36,551 nucleotides of DNA from a virus: positions 1-36,551 of the IMG/VR virus record IMGVR_UViG_3300032293_000757. One strand, written 5' to 3'. Below the pieces are notes generated by a model. The model made no database searches. It was not told the origin of the DNA and worked only from the letters and a program-made list of their open reading frames with translations. Below, piece by piece: positions 5,794-13,535 of the stretch (positions are counted from its first letter, which is position 1; each line of letters opens with the position of its first letter). The position numbers and the translations under genes were made by a program.

Positions 5794-6641
5794 ACGGTGG
5801 GGGTGCAGGTAATTTCAACGCCCCCGCGAGTGCGTGGACGCAGTGTAAGCCAGATTCCGCCGAGTGACTTTGGCATGACGATGCGCTCCACGGCCCAGCC
5901 GCCGGTGCCACCGAACTCCTGCTTGTAGGTGCCGCACTGGACGTGCCAGCGCTGCTCCACCCATGCGCGACCGTTCTGATCGACGCGGTAGCAGGAGTGT
6001 GCGACGACGCTGCGCTCGTGGTTGTGGCCGTTCACGAGGATGTCGGCGTCTGGAGCGATTGAGGCATAGCGTCCACCGCCCATGGTGCCTTTGGTGATGA
6101 TGCCACCCCATGCGCCGTGATGGAAGAACAACATGCAGCGCCTTGTCCTGTTACCGTCCTGCGTAAAGCTGAACCTCAGCCAGCCCTGATAGCCCATGTG
6201 TTCGATGTTGCTGCCGTTGTTGCGCATCAGCCGCACAACATTCTCTAAAGGGTCGATCTCCTGGTTGTTGCTTACAGCGGTTTCGTGGTTTCCATCGCCT
6301 GCCATAAGGATGATGTCTTGCCACGGCTTGAAGAACTCCGCTGCCTCACTAAATACGAGGTCAAAGTAATTGCCACCTAGGTGTTCGGGGCGAATGTCGC
6401 CCTTGCTGGCTCGGCGGTCTTTTTTGCCCTGCATGAGGCAGAGCACATCTCCGAACATAAGGACGTGGCCGTTCTGGGCGCGGCACTCATCGAGGTGCTT
6501 GCTCAGCAACTTGCGGTCACACTTTGGGTTGTCTAAGTGGATGTCACTAAGTAGCAGGAATGTCGCTGTTTCGCTAAAGGTTGTGTAGGGGATGCGCAGC
6601 TCTAGAAGCTCCGGTGTCTTGCGTATAGATGTGATGTTCAC
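5790..6641 (-). CDS. Calcineurin-like metallophosphoesterase
   Basis: 283 residues with the full metal-binding set in order: D33-x-H35 (LLSDIHLD), G-D65 (MFGDVL), GNHE with N118-H119 (MAGDGNHETA), H174 (LFFHHGAWGG) and GHNH at 205-208. This is the dinuclear-metal phosphoesterase fold; phage members may be nucleases or nucleotide phosphodiesterases. Substrate cannot be told from sequence. The N-terminus has no signal peptide, so it should act in the cytoplasm. It lies immediately downstream of the lysis cassette and couples by ATGA to the acidic protein at 5611. Length and motif spacing are normal for the family. I see no missing key residue. Confidence 0.9.
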   Translation of the reverse strand: MNITSIRKTPELLELRIPYTTFSETATFLLLSDIHLDNPKCDRKLLSKHLDECRAQNGHVLMFGDVLCLMQGKKDRRASKGDIRPEHLGGNYFDLVFSEAAEFFKPWQDIILMAGDGNHETAVSNNQEIDPLENVVRLMRNNGSNIEHMGYQGWLRFSFTQDGNRTRRCMLFFHHGAWGGIITKGTMGGGRYASIAPDADILVNGHNHERSVVAHSCYRVDQNGRAWVEQRWHVQCGTYKQEFGGTGGWAVERIVMPKSLGGIWLTLRPRTRGGVEITCTPTV

Positions 6642-6667
6642 AAGACGGGGCTCCGTGTGTACTTAGC

Positions 6668-7843
6668 CTAAGGGGCGTGGCTTACAAGCATTGCCCAGCC
6701 GGTGCCGGGGCCATCAACCTCCCAGCGACGCAACCAGTTTTTACGGCTGTAGGCGATTCCGGCACCTTTGGTGTGGTTGAGGTAGCCGCCGTTCACCATG
6801 TCGGCCTCGCCGTTCGGATCGTTGTGGATGTAGGCGCCGCTGGTTGCGCCGATAATCACGCTCCAGTGGCCGCCGCCGGTAGGCGCACCGACAGGCCCCT
6901 TGTGCAGCCAACCGACCATCACGGGGCGCCCTGCCTCCAACTCAGTGTCGATCACGGCAGGGCTGCAGTTCGTGCGCAGCCGCGCGTTGAGCCCTAGGGA
7001 CTGCAGCGCTTTGATCTGCGCTTGCGCGTCGGTGGTGTCGCCGTACTTGGCGCGGATCTTGTTATAGGCATTATCGTTGGCAATTTTGCCGTAGAACCGG
7101 CTTACCATGGCAGCGCTGCTGCTGAAGCATTCGCGGTAGCCGGTAGGGCCGTTGTCGTTCTGCGCCTCGTAAGAAACGCGCAGCAGGATGCCCTGCTGTT
7201 GCAGTTGTGGGGTGCCCTTCTGCCATAGTGCGCCTTCGGCCTTACGGCGGCGCAGTAGGCCGGCTTCGACATTCGTGCCAGGGTTGCGGTAGAGCAGCAG
7301 TACCGCTGGTACGGCAGCGAAGTCCTTGTCGCGCAGCGCTGCGCTGATGGTGTCGAACCCAGGCTTGCCGTAAAAGTCGGCGCCTAAGTTGTAGGCGAAA
7401 CTTACAAGTGCGCAGCGTTGCGGGTCGCCTAAGGCGTTCCAGGTTGGGATGGTGGAGCGGAGGCGTTCGGCGATGCGGTCCACCTCCAAGCGGAGAAGCA
7501 TATCGGCTTCGATTACGTTGATCTTATCGCCGCGTTTTACGGGGTCGCCAGCGCCATAGCGTGTTGTGCCGTAACCGATCGTCCAAGGATCACCACCGCT
7601 CAGCGGATCAGGATAGGCGCTAAGATGGCAGCCTTCAAATTCCTTGATTAGCTGGATCGCATCGGCGAGGTCGGTCTGCTTGCCTGGGACGCTCCAGGTC
7701 TTGAACCAACTCTGATCACGGCTTAGGAGTTGGGGAGCGCGTTTGTTGATGGCCGCTTCCAACTCACTTATGGCGGCCATTTGGTGGGGAAGGCCGCGGT
7801 AAAATTTGAATAGGTCAACTAAACGCAGTGGGCCGGAAGTCAT
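6668..7843 (-). CDS. Two-domain endolysin: GH24 lysozyme + C39-like peptidase
   Basis: 391 residues. Residues about 55-210 are a T4/P21-type lysozyme with E70 (IKEFEGC), D79 (AYPDP) and T88 (WTIGYGTT) matching the E-D-T catalytic set, plus SFAYNLG and RRRKAEGALW near the end. Residues about 220-388 resemble the papain-like C39_2 peptidases: C239 (YRECFSSSAAM), H326 (GGGHWSVIIG) and D342 (IHNDPNGE). The pair would cut the glycan strands and a peptide bond of the cell wall. No signal peptide or signal-anchor is visible, so export should need a holin. The first ~50 residues are extra and unassigned. The start overlaps the membrane protein gene upstream (ATGA), forming a lysis cassette. Confidence 0.9.
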   Translation of the reverse strand: MTSGPLRLVDLFKFYRGLPHQMAAISELEAAINKRAPQLLSRDQSWFKTWSVPGKQTDLADAIQLIKEFEGCHLSAYPDPLSGGDPWTIGYGTTRYGAGDPVKRGDKINVIEADMLLRLEVDRIAERLRSTIPTWNALGDPQRCALVSFAYNLGADFYGKPGFDTISAALRDKDFAAVPAVLLLYRNPGTNVEAGLLRRRKAEGALWQKGTPQLQQQGILLRVSYEAQNDNGPTGYRECFSSSAAMVSRFYGKIANDNAYNKIRAKYGDTTDAQAQIKALQSLGLNARLRTNCSPAVIDTELEAGRPVMVGWLHKGPVGAPTGGGHWSVIIGATSGAYIHNDPNGEADMVNGGYLNHTKGAGIAYSRKNWLRRWEVDGPGTGWAMLVSHAP

Positions 7844-8100
7844 GGGCGGTGCATGTGTTGGGGCATAGGCTGCCGGTAAGCAAAGGCGCCTTTAATCTCA
7901 GACCAGATGATGGGGCTGAGCATTGCAGCAACCACTGCGAGGATGATTACTTGCGCCATGCGCGTTTCAAGGCGGCCAACACGAACGCCCAAGCTGCTGC
8001 GCTCCCCTTTGTCACTTATGGCGGCGTCGAGCAGCTGCTTGAGTTGGCCCTCCAGCACGCCGATGGCGCGGAGGATCTCGCCGTGCGATGGCTCGCCCAT
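7840..8100 (-). CDS. Coiled-coil, single-TM lysis-associated protein
   Basis: 86 residues. An amphipathic N-terminal half (HGEILRAIGVLEGQLKQLLD) and a second helix (VRVGRLETRMAQ) lead into one hydrophobic segment at about 50-66 (QVIILAVVAAMLSPIIW). A short soluble tail ends in QPMPQHMHRP. This arrangement resembles haemolysin XhlA-like and other accessory holin proteins. Position directly upstream of the endolysin, with a 4-base ATGA overlap, supports a role in lysis, perhaps as holin or holin partner. The family assignment is by architecture, not by a recognised motif. Confidence 0.7.
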   Translation of the reverse strand: MGEPSHGEILRAIGVLEGQLKQLLDAAISDKGERSSLGVRVGRLETRMAQVIILAVVAAMLSPIIWSEIKGAFAYRQPMPQHMHRP

Positions 8101-8104
8101 TGGC

Positions 8105-8257
8105 TTAGCGCTTGCGGGATGCGATGCCGCGCAGTGCGGCGAGGATCAGCTGAACCCAGCCGTTGGCCTTGACGCCAGGCAGCAGGCTGAGGATTTCGGA
8201 GCCGGCCAGCAAGGAGGCCACGATGCCGGTTACTTGCTCGGGAGTAGGGGCGGCCAT
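8105..8257 (-). CDS. Small hydrophobic protein, holin candidate
   Basis: A 50-residue ORF beginning MAAPTPEQVTGIVASLLAGS with two apolar stretches (TGIVASLLAGSEILSLLPG and WVQLILAALRGIA) and a basic end (RGIASRKR). I recall similar SEILSLLPxVKANGWVQLI proteins in cyanophages. It ends 4 bases before the start of the coiled-coil membrane protein and so heads the lysis cassette. Its size and hydrophobicity fit a small holin or membrane partner, but the role is inference. No clear ribosome-binding site precedes the ATG. Confidence 0.75.
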   Translation of the reverse strand: MAAPTPEQVTGIVASLLAGSEILSLLPGVKANGWVQLILAALRGIASRKR

Positions 8258-8330
8258 AAGAGGGGGTGTCGCATAGGCAGCCTAGCCCGCAAGGCTTGCA
8301 TAGGCAGTGGCTCTGCACAGCGGCGGCGCT

Positions 8331-8345
8331 GTAGCGCAGCGCTAC
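8331..8345. repeat. 15-base palindrome
   Basis: GTAGCGCAGCGCTAC is a perfect palindrome around a central A, overlapping the stop codon of the 45-residue gene at 8342. It may mark an RNA 3' end or be chance. The 84 bases between the two small genes (8258-8341) also contain the 10-mer GCATAGGCAG twice, and I see no gene there. Confidence 0.35.
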
Positions 8346-8479
8346 GGCTTACCTTGGCCGCGGCGCAGCTTTCGGCCGTGGTTGGGTTTGCTGTGCTGGC
8401 CCTGACCTTGGCGGGTGAGCTTGGGCTTGCCTGCTACGTGCTCGACGCGAGCGGTGCCGGTCTTAGCTTTGACGGCCAT
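8342..8479 (-). CDS. Conserved small basic protein
   Basis: A 45-residue, Lys/Arg/Gly-rich protein starting MAVKAKTGTARVEHVAGKPK and ending RKLRRGQGKP. It has almost no hydrophobic residues, so it should be unfolded alone and bind nucleic acid or another anionic partner. From memory, very similar peptides (RVEHVxGKPKxTRQGxG) are widespread in cyanophage genomes with no known function, which supports it being real despite its size. It lies between the virion protein at 8510 and the lysis genes and would be expressed with them. Confidence 0.8.
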   Translation of the reverse strand: MAVKAKTGTARVEHVAGKPKLTRQGQGQHSKPNHGRKLRRGQGKP

Positions 8480-8509
8480 AAGTATGTGGCGGTGTAATGC
8501 TGGGTGTAC

Positions 8510-8914
8510 TTACGCTAACGTAAGAATACCAGCAGCGTCCCAAGTGATCGTGAAGGTCTCGCCGCTCAGTAGGTTCACAGTGGCGCCGTAGTCGTACCAG
8601 CCGATTAGCTCGTCATTAGGGGCAGTGTCGTTGTAGAGCACTACATAGCGGAATGCTGCCACCGTTCCCGATGCTGTGAGCACCAAGTCGTTGGCGTCCA
8701 ACTTGTAGGTGCCGCTTGTTTGGGCCGAAGTCACACCGGCTAGTACGCGGCTACTTAGGTTGGTGTAACTGATCTGCGTAATGTTGCTCAGCTGCGTGTT
8801 GGTGTTAACAGGCAGCGTATTAGTCAACGCCACGGTTAGCGTGTCAGAGCCAAGATTATGAACCTTCTCGGCAAGCGCCTCGACGAAGGAGTTGAACTTA
8901 TTGAAGGTGGCCAT
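8510..8914 (-). CDS. Putative virion structural protein
   Basis: 134 residues. A helical start (FNKFNSFVEALAEKVHNLGS) is followed by DTLTVALTNTLPV and a beta-rich body with NLSSRVLAGVTSAQTSGTYK, VAAFRYVVLYND and IGWYDYGATVNL. I recognise this as a recurrent family of environmental siphovirus and cyanophage proteins, placed near tail fibre genes and presumed virion components. It has no catalytic motif or signal peptide. Its position right after the fibre gene at 8962 supports a baseplate or fibre-associated role. The exact place in the particle is not shown by the sequence. Confidence 0.7.
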   Translation of the reverse strand: MATFNKFNSFVEALAEKVHNLGSDTLTVALTNTLPVNTNTQLSNITQISYTNLSSRVLAGVTSAQTSGTYKLDANDLVLTASGTVAAFRYVVLYNDTAPNDELIGWYDYGATVNLLSGETFTITWDAAGILTLA

Positions 8915-8961
8915 CGTAAGGCGTGCCGGTGAGGTATGTAGTTAGTTTAGGGCTACGCGGT

Positions 8962-9741
8962 CTAGCCCTCGTATATGATAGTGATCGTACCTGCATCAAA
9001 GGTGTCAGTGCTGCCGATGGTGGTAATGCGGACGCTATCCAAGACGCCGGCCAGTGCGAGCGTGCCGGCCACTGTCGAGGTCACAGCACTGCTGCTAAGT
9101 GCCGCGGTTCCACTGGCAGTCCAAGTGTTACCTGTAATGTTTGAGACACTCAGTTCGCCATGTCTTACAGCCGCAGCCGTATCGGCAGTGTCAAAGCTGA
9201 ACCTAAAACCAGTGGAAAGGGCGGCTGTAGCAACCGCTGAGCTACTGGCGCTGGATGCACCTAGGTAACCAGTTGCTATGGTGTTTAGCTGGACAATAAC
9301 GCTGTTAGTACCACTCGTACTAACGCCGCTAAGCAGTACCTTGATTTTTCTTACCCAGGTAGGGATACCAGTGAAGTCCACTGCTGTGCCAGATGTACTG
9401 GCCTGTGAGGTGGCACGGACTAAGCGTGCTCGGTCGGACCAGCTATTTACGCCTGAGCCGTTAGTCGCCAGCACCTGATCTGCCGTTCCAGCGGCGGCCG
9501 GCGCGACGACTAGGCCGAGGTTTACAGTGGCCAGGGTGCCGACTGTTACCCAGGCGCTGTTGGCGGCGTTGCGAATTTTGAGCAGGCCGGTTGTGGTATC
9601 GGCCCACCACTGGTAGGCGTAGGTGATAAACGGGGCAGTCGCACCACTGTTGTTGGTGACGATGGCGCTTAACGCATTGTTCAGGTCGGCGCGGACTGCG
9701 GGGCCACTGGCGTTGTCGATTACGTAGTCGTGCTGAGCCAT
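8962..9741 (-). CDS. Tail fibre-like protein
   Basis: 259 residues. The N-terminus (about 1-70) carries MAQHDYVIDNASGPAVRADL, NALSAIVTNNSGATAP and YAYQWWADTTTGLLKIRNAA, a well-known N-terminal module of tail fibre and tail-associated proteins. A linker with DQVLATNGSG follows. The C-terminal half (about 115-259) is Ser/Thr/Val-rich beta structure (FTGIPTWVRKIKVLLSGV ... TFDAGTITIIYEG), typical of a receptor-binding or trimeric shaft tip. It lies directly downstream of the split J gene. Probable role: host recognition at the tail tip. Confidence 0.75.
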   Translation of the reverse strand: MAQHDYVIDNASGPAVRADLNNALSAIVTNNSGATAPFITYAYQWWADTTTGLLKIRNAANSAWVTVGTLATVNLGLVVAPAAAGTADQVLATNGSGVNSWSDRARLVRATSQASTSGTAVDFTGIPTWVRKIKVLLSGVSTSGTNSVIVQLNTIATGYLGASSASSSAVATAALSTGFRFSFDTADTAAAVRHGELSVSNITGNTWTASGTAALSSSAVTSTVAGTLALAGVLDSVRITTIGSTDTFDAGTITIIYEG

Positions 9742-9745
9742 TGAG

Positions 9746-10990
9746 TCAGATCCTCCTGCCGTGACCGACAGCTGTGTAGGTGAATTGGCGGCTTACCGGG
9801 GTGCCCCCACTATTGAAGAATCCTACTTGAAAACCAGTGCTGGTAACGGCGGACACTGTGAAGTAATCCCCTGTCGCCAGGTTAAGTGCAGCGATATTGA
9901 TAGCGGGCGTGTCGTAGAAGGCACTAGCTAAGGTAGCGGTGTAGGTGCTCGCTCCGCTGGTTAGCTGGGCGGAGTGCTCTACGCGTTGCTGTAGCTCAAT
10001 GATAGCGCCGAGTTGGTTGATAATTGTGTTCTGACTTATCTGGTCGCTGTAAGAGGTCGCTTTGAATTGGAAGCCACGTCCACGGAGCATGTTGTTGGTA
10101 CAGATCCGCCATTCGCCCCAGGTCGGAGTGCCCGCAGGATTATCAGGAGTGCTGCGCACGTAAAGTAGCACGTTTGTGTCAGCTACGTCGATGCCGTCTA
10201 GATCGCCCCAGGTGTCTAAGTTTCCGAGGTTGTCGTCGAAGAGTGCGGCTACGTTGAATGGAAGTATGGCGAGACGGCGGGTTATGTTTGCGTCGTAGAC
10301 GGCACCGAGGTCGATAGAGGACGCAAATAGATACTCGCCGCTGGGGTTGACACCGCCTAGGGAATCGAGGGTGCCTAGCGCGTCGAAATTGCCGTCTGGT
10401 GCGAGCGTGTCGAATAGCGTGCCACTGTCAATAATGAGCCCGCCGCGTTGAGCACTGTAGTAAAGCCCGTTAGCGGTGCCAGGGAAGCCTGAGCTATCTT
10501 CGACTATGGACGAAACGACTAGACGCGGGTGAGGGCGAGGTAGGTCTACGGATGTAGTGGAAACATCAGCGGAGCGAATACCTCCACTTGTAGTAAACTT
10601 TAGGAGGTATGTACCTTGGAGGAGTGGGACGATGGTTGCGTTTTGAGCGCCTGATGCGTTTGGGACTATCTGTGTACTTGCCTCCCATGAAGCTCCGACC
10701 ATTACAGGTTGGTGCCGAATAAGTACACCGCCGCCTACTGTAACATTAACGTCTGATGTTGAAGCCCAACTGAGCAGCCCCGTGGTTTCGTCGATCGGCG
10801 TGATTGAAGCGCCGGTTACGTCGGGTGGGACGGTTACTTGAGTAAAGACCGTTTGCCTAAGCGTGGTCACGCCTGAGCGAACTCCGATGCCGTTTATTGC
10901 AACAATTTCAATGTCGTAGATGCCAGGTGCGGCGTTGGGAATTTCCGCGCTTGGAGCGTTGGTCTTAAAGGTTTGCCAGTTGTAACTCAT
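9746..10990 (-). CDS. J-like tail tip protein, C-terminal part
   Basis: 414 residues continuing the J-like protein. Its first ~40 residues (MSYNWQTFKTNAPSAEIPNA, PGIYDIEIVAINGIG) are the second half of an FN3 domain whose first half ends the upstream ORF (VEYEVRYRTVSQ). A second FN3-like region follows (about 50-145). Further C-terminal lies an LFDDNLGNLDTWGDLDG segment, typical of gpJ-type proteins. The end has beta-rich ASTYTATLASAFYDTPAINI. Its ATG overlaps the upstream stop (ATGA). It could be a translationally coupled second chain, the product of -1 frameshifting, or the result of a single-base assembly error. The role would be receptor binding at the tail tip. Confidence 0.75.
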   Translation of the reverse strand: MSYNWQTFKTNAPSAEIPNAAPGIYDIEIVAINGIGVRSGVTTLRQTVFTQVTVPPDVTGASITPIDETTGLLSWASTSDVNVTVGGGVLIRHQPVMVGASWEASTQIVPNASGAQNATIVPLLQGTYLLKFTTSGGIRSADVSTTSVDLPRPHPRLVVSSIVEDSSGFPGTANGLYYSAQRGGLIIDSGTLFDTLAPDGNFDALGTLDSLGGVNPSGEYLFASSIDLGAVYDANITRRLAILPFNVAALFDDNLGNLDTWGDLDGIDVADTNVLLYVRSTPDNPAGTPTWGEWRICTNNMLRGRGFQFKATSYSDQISQNTIINQLGAIIELQQRVEHSAQLTSGASTYTATLASAFYDTPAINIAALNLATGDYFTVSAVTSTGFQVGFFNSGGTPVSRQFTYTAVGHGRRI

Positions 10991-13509
10991 TGGCTTACAG
11001 TCCTGTAACGAACTTCGTACTCGACGGCCGTAGGGTCTCCTTGCCAGTCTACCACTAGCTTGTTCTGTATCTGTCCGTCAGCTTCGTAAACCGCGACTGT
11101 TGTATTTGCGTTCGTAGGTTCTGTGGGAGCAGGTACGCTTAGGGGTAGATAGGTTTTTCTTTCAAGCGAACGACCTCTTTCAATGTAGTCGTACTTGCTA
11201 GAGTTATACGATATGGCATTTATAACGTAAGTAGTGCCGTCTTGTTCTTGGACTCCAAGTACGCGCCAAGTGGTAGAAGACATGCTATTGTCGTTGTAAA
11301 TAAACGCGCCGCCGGCTAAGGGAGGTACATCAAATACCCCAGAAATAGTAATTCTATCGCCACTTACGCCGGCTACAGATTTTGTGGCAATAGTACCATC
11401 TGTCAGTGCTACAAGTATTGTAGGGGAGCCGCCCACAGGAAGATTAGTCGCAGCAACCTCGTCGATAATTATGTATGTGCTAGTGGCGGCTGCGATACGG
11501 CCGCCGCGTCGAACGCCTGAGCGTTGAGGATCAGATATAGCAATAACCATGCCAGGGCGAACATTTATTCCGGCGTCTATAGATGTCTTGAAGGTTACGG
11601 TCTCGTTCTCGTACTGCTCTGTATAAAGCAGCCACTCGCCCAGTCGATAAGCTTGACTACGGCTAGTGCAGGCAAACGCAGTTATTTCCGCTGTGATTAC
11701 GCCGTAACGGGCGATAGCTTCAGTGTCCTCTACTGATTCATAGGCTATTTCCTGGTTCTCTAGGTCTAGGTATCCGACTACGGCTACGGTGTGGCGAGTC
11801 TTTAGGCTACTGCCTGTGTATTGAAAACCTTCTTCAGTGACATTAGCTTGATTAAAAAGGTACACAGGATCGGTGGGACGATCCTGTGCGACCATGATCG
11901 AACCTGCGCTCCAGTAGGGCATGGCTCTGAATACCGAGCACATATCGTTTATGAGTTTATAGGCTTCTGTTAAATTCTGTATTGATACATTGCAGGAGAA
12001 ACGAGGCTCTTGCCCGCCTAGCCCATCGCTTACAAGCTCATTGCAATACACACTGGCTTGGTAGAAGCTAAACTTATCCAGGTCTCGCGCAGCTAAGTTA
12101 AAACCGTAGCGGCAATTTGTGAGCAAATCCCATAAGCACCAGGCGGGATCAGAGCACCATTCAGCGGCGCCAAACGTACCATCCCAGATGCCGACATAAG
12201 TTACTCGACCATTTTCGTAGTCTACAACGGCATTACTTGGTAGCTTTATTCGTAGACCTCGTACACGATAAGAACGGAGAGGTACGCGGCTAAAATCTTT
12301 TGCATTTAGTTGAATACCTAACAAAGCCGAATGCTTATATGATAACTTGGCGTCCGTAATTTCAGTGTAACTTAGCCACGTAAAAGAGTTTTGTACCTTA
12401 GGATTTGTGGAATCAGGGGTGATTCGCACAACCCTAACGTCTACGGGAAACACCCCGCTTATACCAAAAATATGACTGCGCTGGTACGCATCGCCTGTTC
12501 GTCCTGTTAAGTTGAAGTCTACTACAGGCGTGTAAACGCCACCATTGTACGCCACTTGGATTTGATAGTGTACTGAGCTGCCGATTATGTCGCCTTTATC
12601 TGTGATTTCTTGGAGAGCAGTAAAGTTTAGGGTTACATTAACTCTATTTACATCAGCGTCTGTAATACGCCTAGTTACAGGCTCGTTAGCTATTACGTTT
12701 ACTCCAACACTCCTTTCGTTTCTAGCACTATCAAAACCCGGTATGTAGGTTTGATTTCCTGTTCCATACCGCGCAGTCAGCGTAACATTATTAAAATTAT
12801 AGTCAGCGGCGGTAGGAGCTGTAATGCTCGCGGACGCACGTAGAATGGGAGTTTTATCAAAGTAAATATCTTTAAGCAAAGCTGTGTTGTATGTCGGTGT
12901 ATCACGAATGAAATTGCGTGCAGAGGGGAAACCTTCGATTTCACCTTCGCCTATAAGGTCTACGAACTGGACAAAAGCAGTCGAGTTTAGGGAGTCTTCC
13001 GACGTGGTGGGGGTGTAAGACCCTCCGCCGCCTTTACCGCCACCACCACCGGAACCGACCACAAATCCTGGTCCGAGACCGGCATTGTGGACACGGATTG
13101 ATCCTGCTACGAAGGTATGGTGACCCTCAACTGTCAGGTTATAAACGGTGCTTAGGGGTAGGGATTCGCGGCTAACTATGGGGCGTAGATGCCCGTTCTC
13201 ATCTACAAGGCAATCGTCGTCACCCAGCGTGCCGATCTCTACAAATGCGTTGAACTGATTTAGTACCCAGTGGTTGGGGGTGGCGTCTAGGTACGTACCA
13301 CCCCAGATGCAGTAACGGACTACGGGGTGGTTTTCATGTACATGTACCTTTAAGATTGCAGCTTCATGGTAGTTACCACGATCATCAAAACTAAGAACGT
13401 GGTCGCCATTCTGCAGCGAATCTATACGCCGTTCTCCGCCAGGAGTACGTATCAGGGTAGAGCCGATAAAACAGCCGCCACCACCTGAACCTGCTAATTG
13501 ATGTGTCAT
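10987..13509 (-). CDS. J: J-like tail tip protein, N-terminal part with Hint domain
   Basis: 840 residues. A 12-residue Gly-rich lead (MTHQLAGSGGGG) precedes an intein-like Hint domain (13-142). A second Gly-rich stretch follows, and then the usual gpJ start (LNSTAFVQFVDLIGEGEIEG at about 175-195). The body matches the phage tail tip hub: FDKTPIL, YQIQVAYNGGVYTP, SYRVRGLRIKLP, WCSDPAWCLWDLLTN, YKLINDMCSVFRAMPYWSAG and GMVIAISDPQRSG. The C-terminus breaks off in an FN3 domain (YEVRYRTVSQ) at a stop overlapping the next ORF. The order after gpI, and the lambda-like neighbours, support gpJ. The product sits at the tail end and contacts the receptor. Confidence 0.88.
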   Translation of the reverse strand: MTHQLAGSGGGGCFIGSTLIRTPGGERRIDSLQNGDHVLSFDDRGNYHEAAILKVHVHENHPVVRYCIWGGTYLDATPNHWVLNQFNAFVEIGTLGDDDCLVDENGHLRPIVSRESLPLSTVYNLTVEGHHTFVAGSIRVHNAGLGPGFVVGSGGGGGKGGGGSYTPTTSEDSLNSTAFVQFVDLIGEGEIEGFPSARNFIRDTPTYNTALLKDIYFDKTPILRASASITAPTAADYNFNNVTLTARYGTGNQTYIPGFDSARNERSVGVNVIANEPVTRRITDADVNRVNVTLNFTALQEITDKGDIIGSSVHYQIQVAYNGGVYTPVVDFNLTGRTGDAYQRSHIFGISGVFPVDVRVVRITPDSTNPKVQNSFTWLSYTEITDAKLSYKHSALLGIQLNAKDFSRVPLRSYRVRGLRIKLPSNAVVDYENGRVTYVGIWDGTFGAAEWCSDPAWCLWDLLTNCRYGFNLAARDLDKFSFYQASVYCNELVSDGLGGQEPRFSCNVSIQNLTEAYKLINDMCSVFRAMPYWSAGSIMVAQDRPTDPVYLFNQANVTEEGFQYTGSSLKTRHTVAVVGYLDLENQEIAYESVEDTEAIARYGVITAEITAFACTSRSQAYRLGEWLLYTEQYENETVTFKTSIDAGINVRPGMVIAISDPQRSGVRRGGRIAAATSTYIIIDEVAATNLPVGGSPTILVALTDGTIATKSVAGVSGDRITISGVFDVPPLAGGAFIYNDNSMSSTTWRVLGVQEQDGTTYVINAISYNSSKYDYIERGRSLERKTYLPLSVPAPTEPTNANTTVAVYEADGQIQNKLVVDWQGDPTAVEYEVRYRTVSQ
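13084..13473 (-). other. Intein-like Hint domain inside gpJ (BIL-like)
   Basis: Residues 13-142 of the J ORF, 130 residues, without a homing endonuclease. The first residue is Cys (CFIGSTLIRTPGGERRIDSL, block A). Block B has T77-x-x-H80 (ATPNHWVL). The end has VYNLTVEGHHTFVAGSIRVH and then Asn142 (blocks F and G). The residue after the Asn is Ala, not Cys/Ser/Thr, so the usual second transesterification of protein splicing has no nucleophile. This matches A-type bacterial intein-like domains, which mainly cleave at their ends. Both flanks are Gly-rich. Cleavage would remove the 12-residue lead and free the mature gpJ N-terminus; this is inferred. Confidence 0.85.
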
Positions 13510-13535
13510 TGTAGGGGAGGCTCCACTGTTGCGCC

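Noticed and set aside
13084-13473. Fully splicing intein in gpJ
   Set aside because: The residue after the terminal Asn is Ala, so normal splicing chemistry is not supported; reported as an intein-like Hint domain instead.
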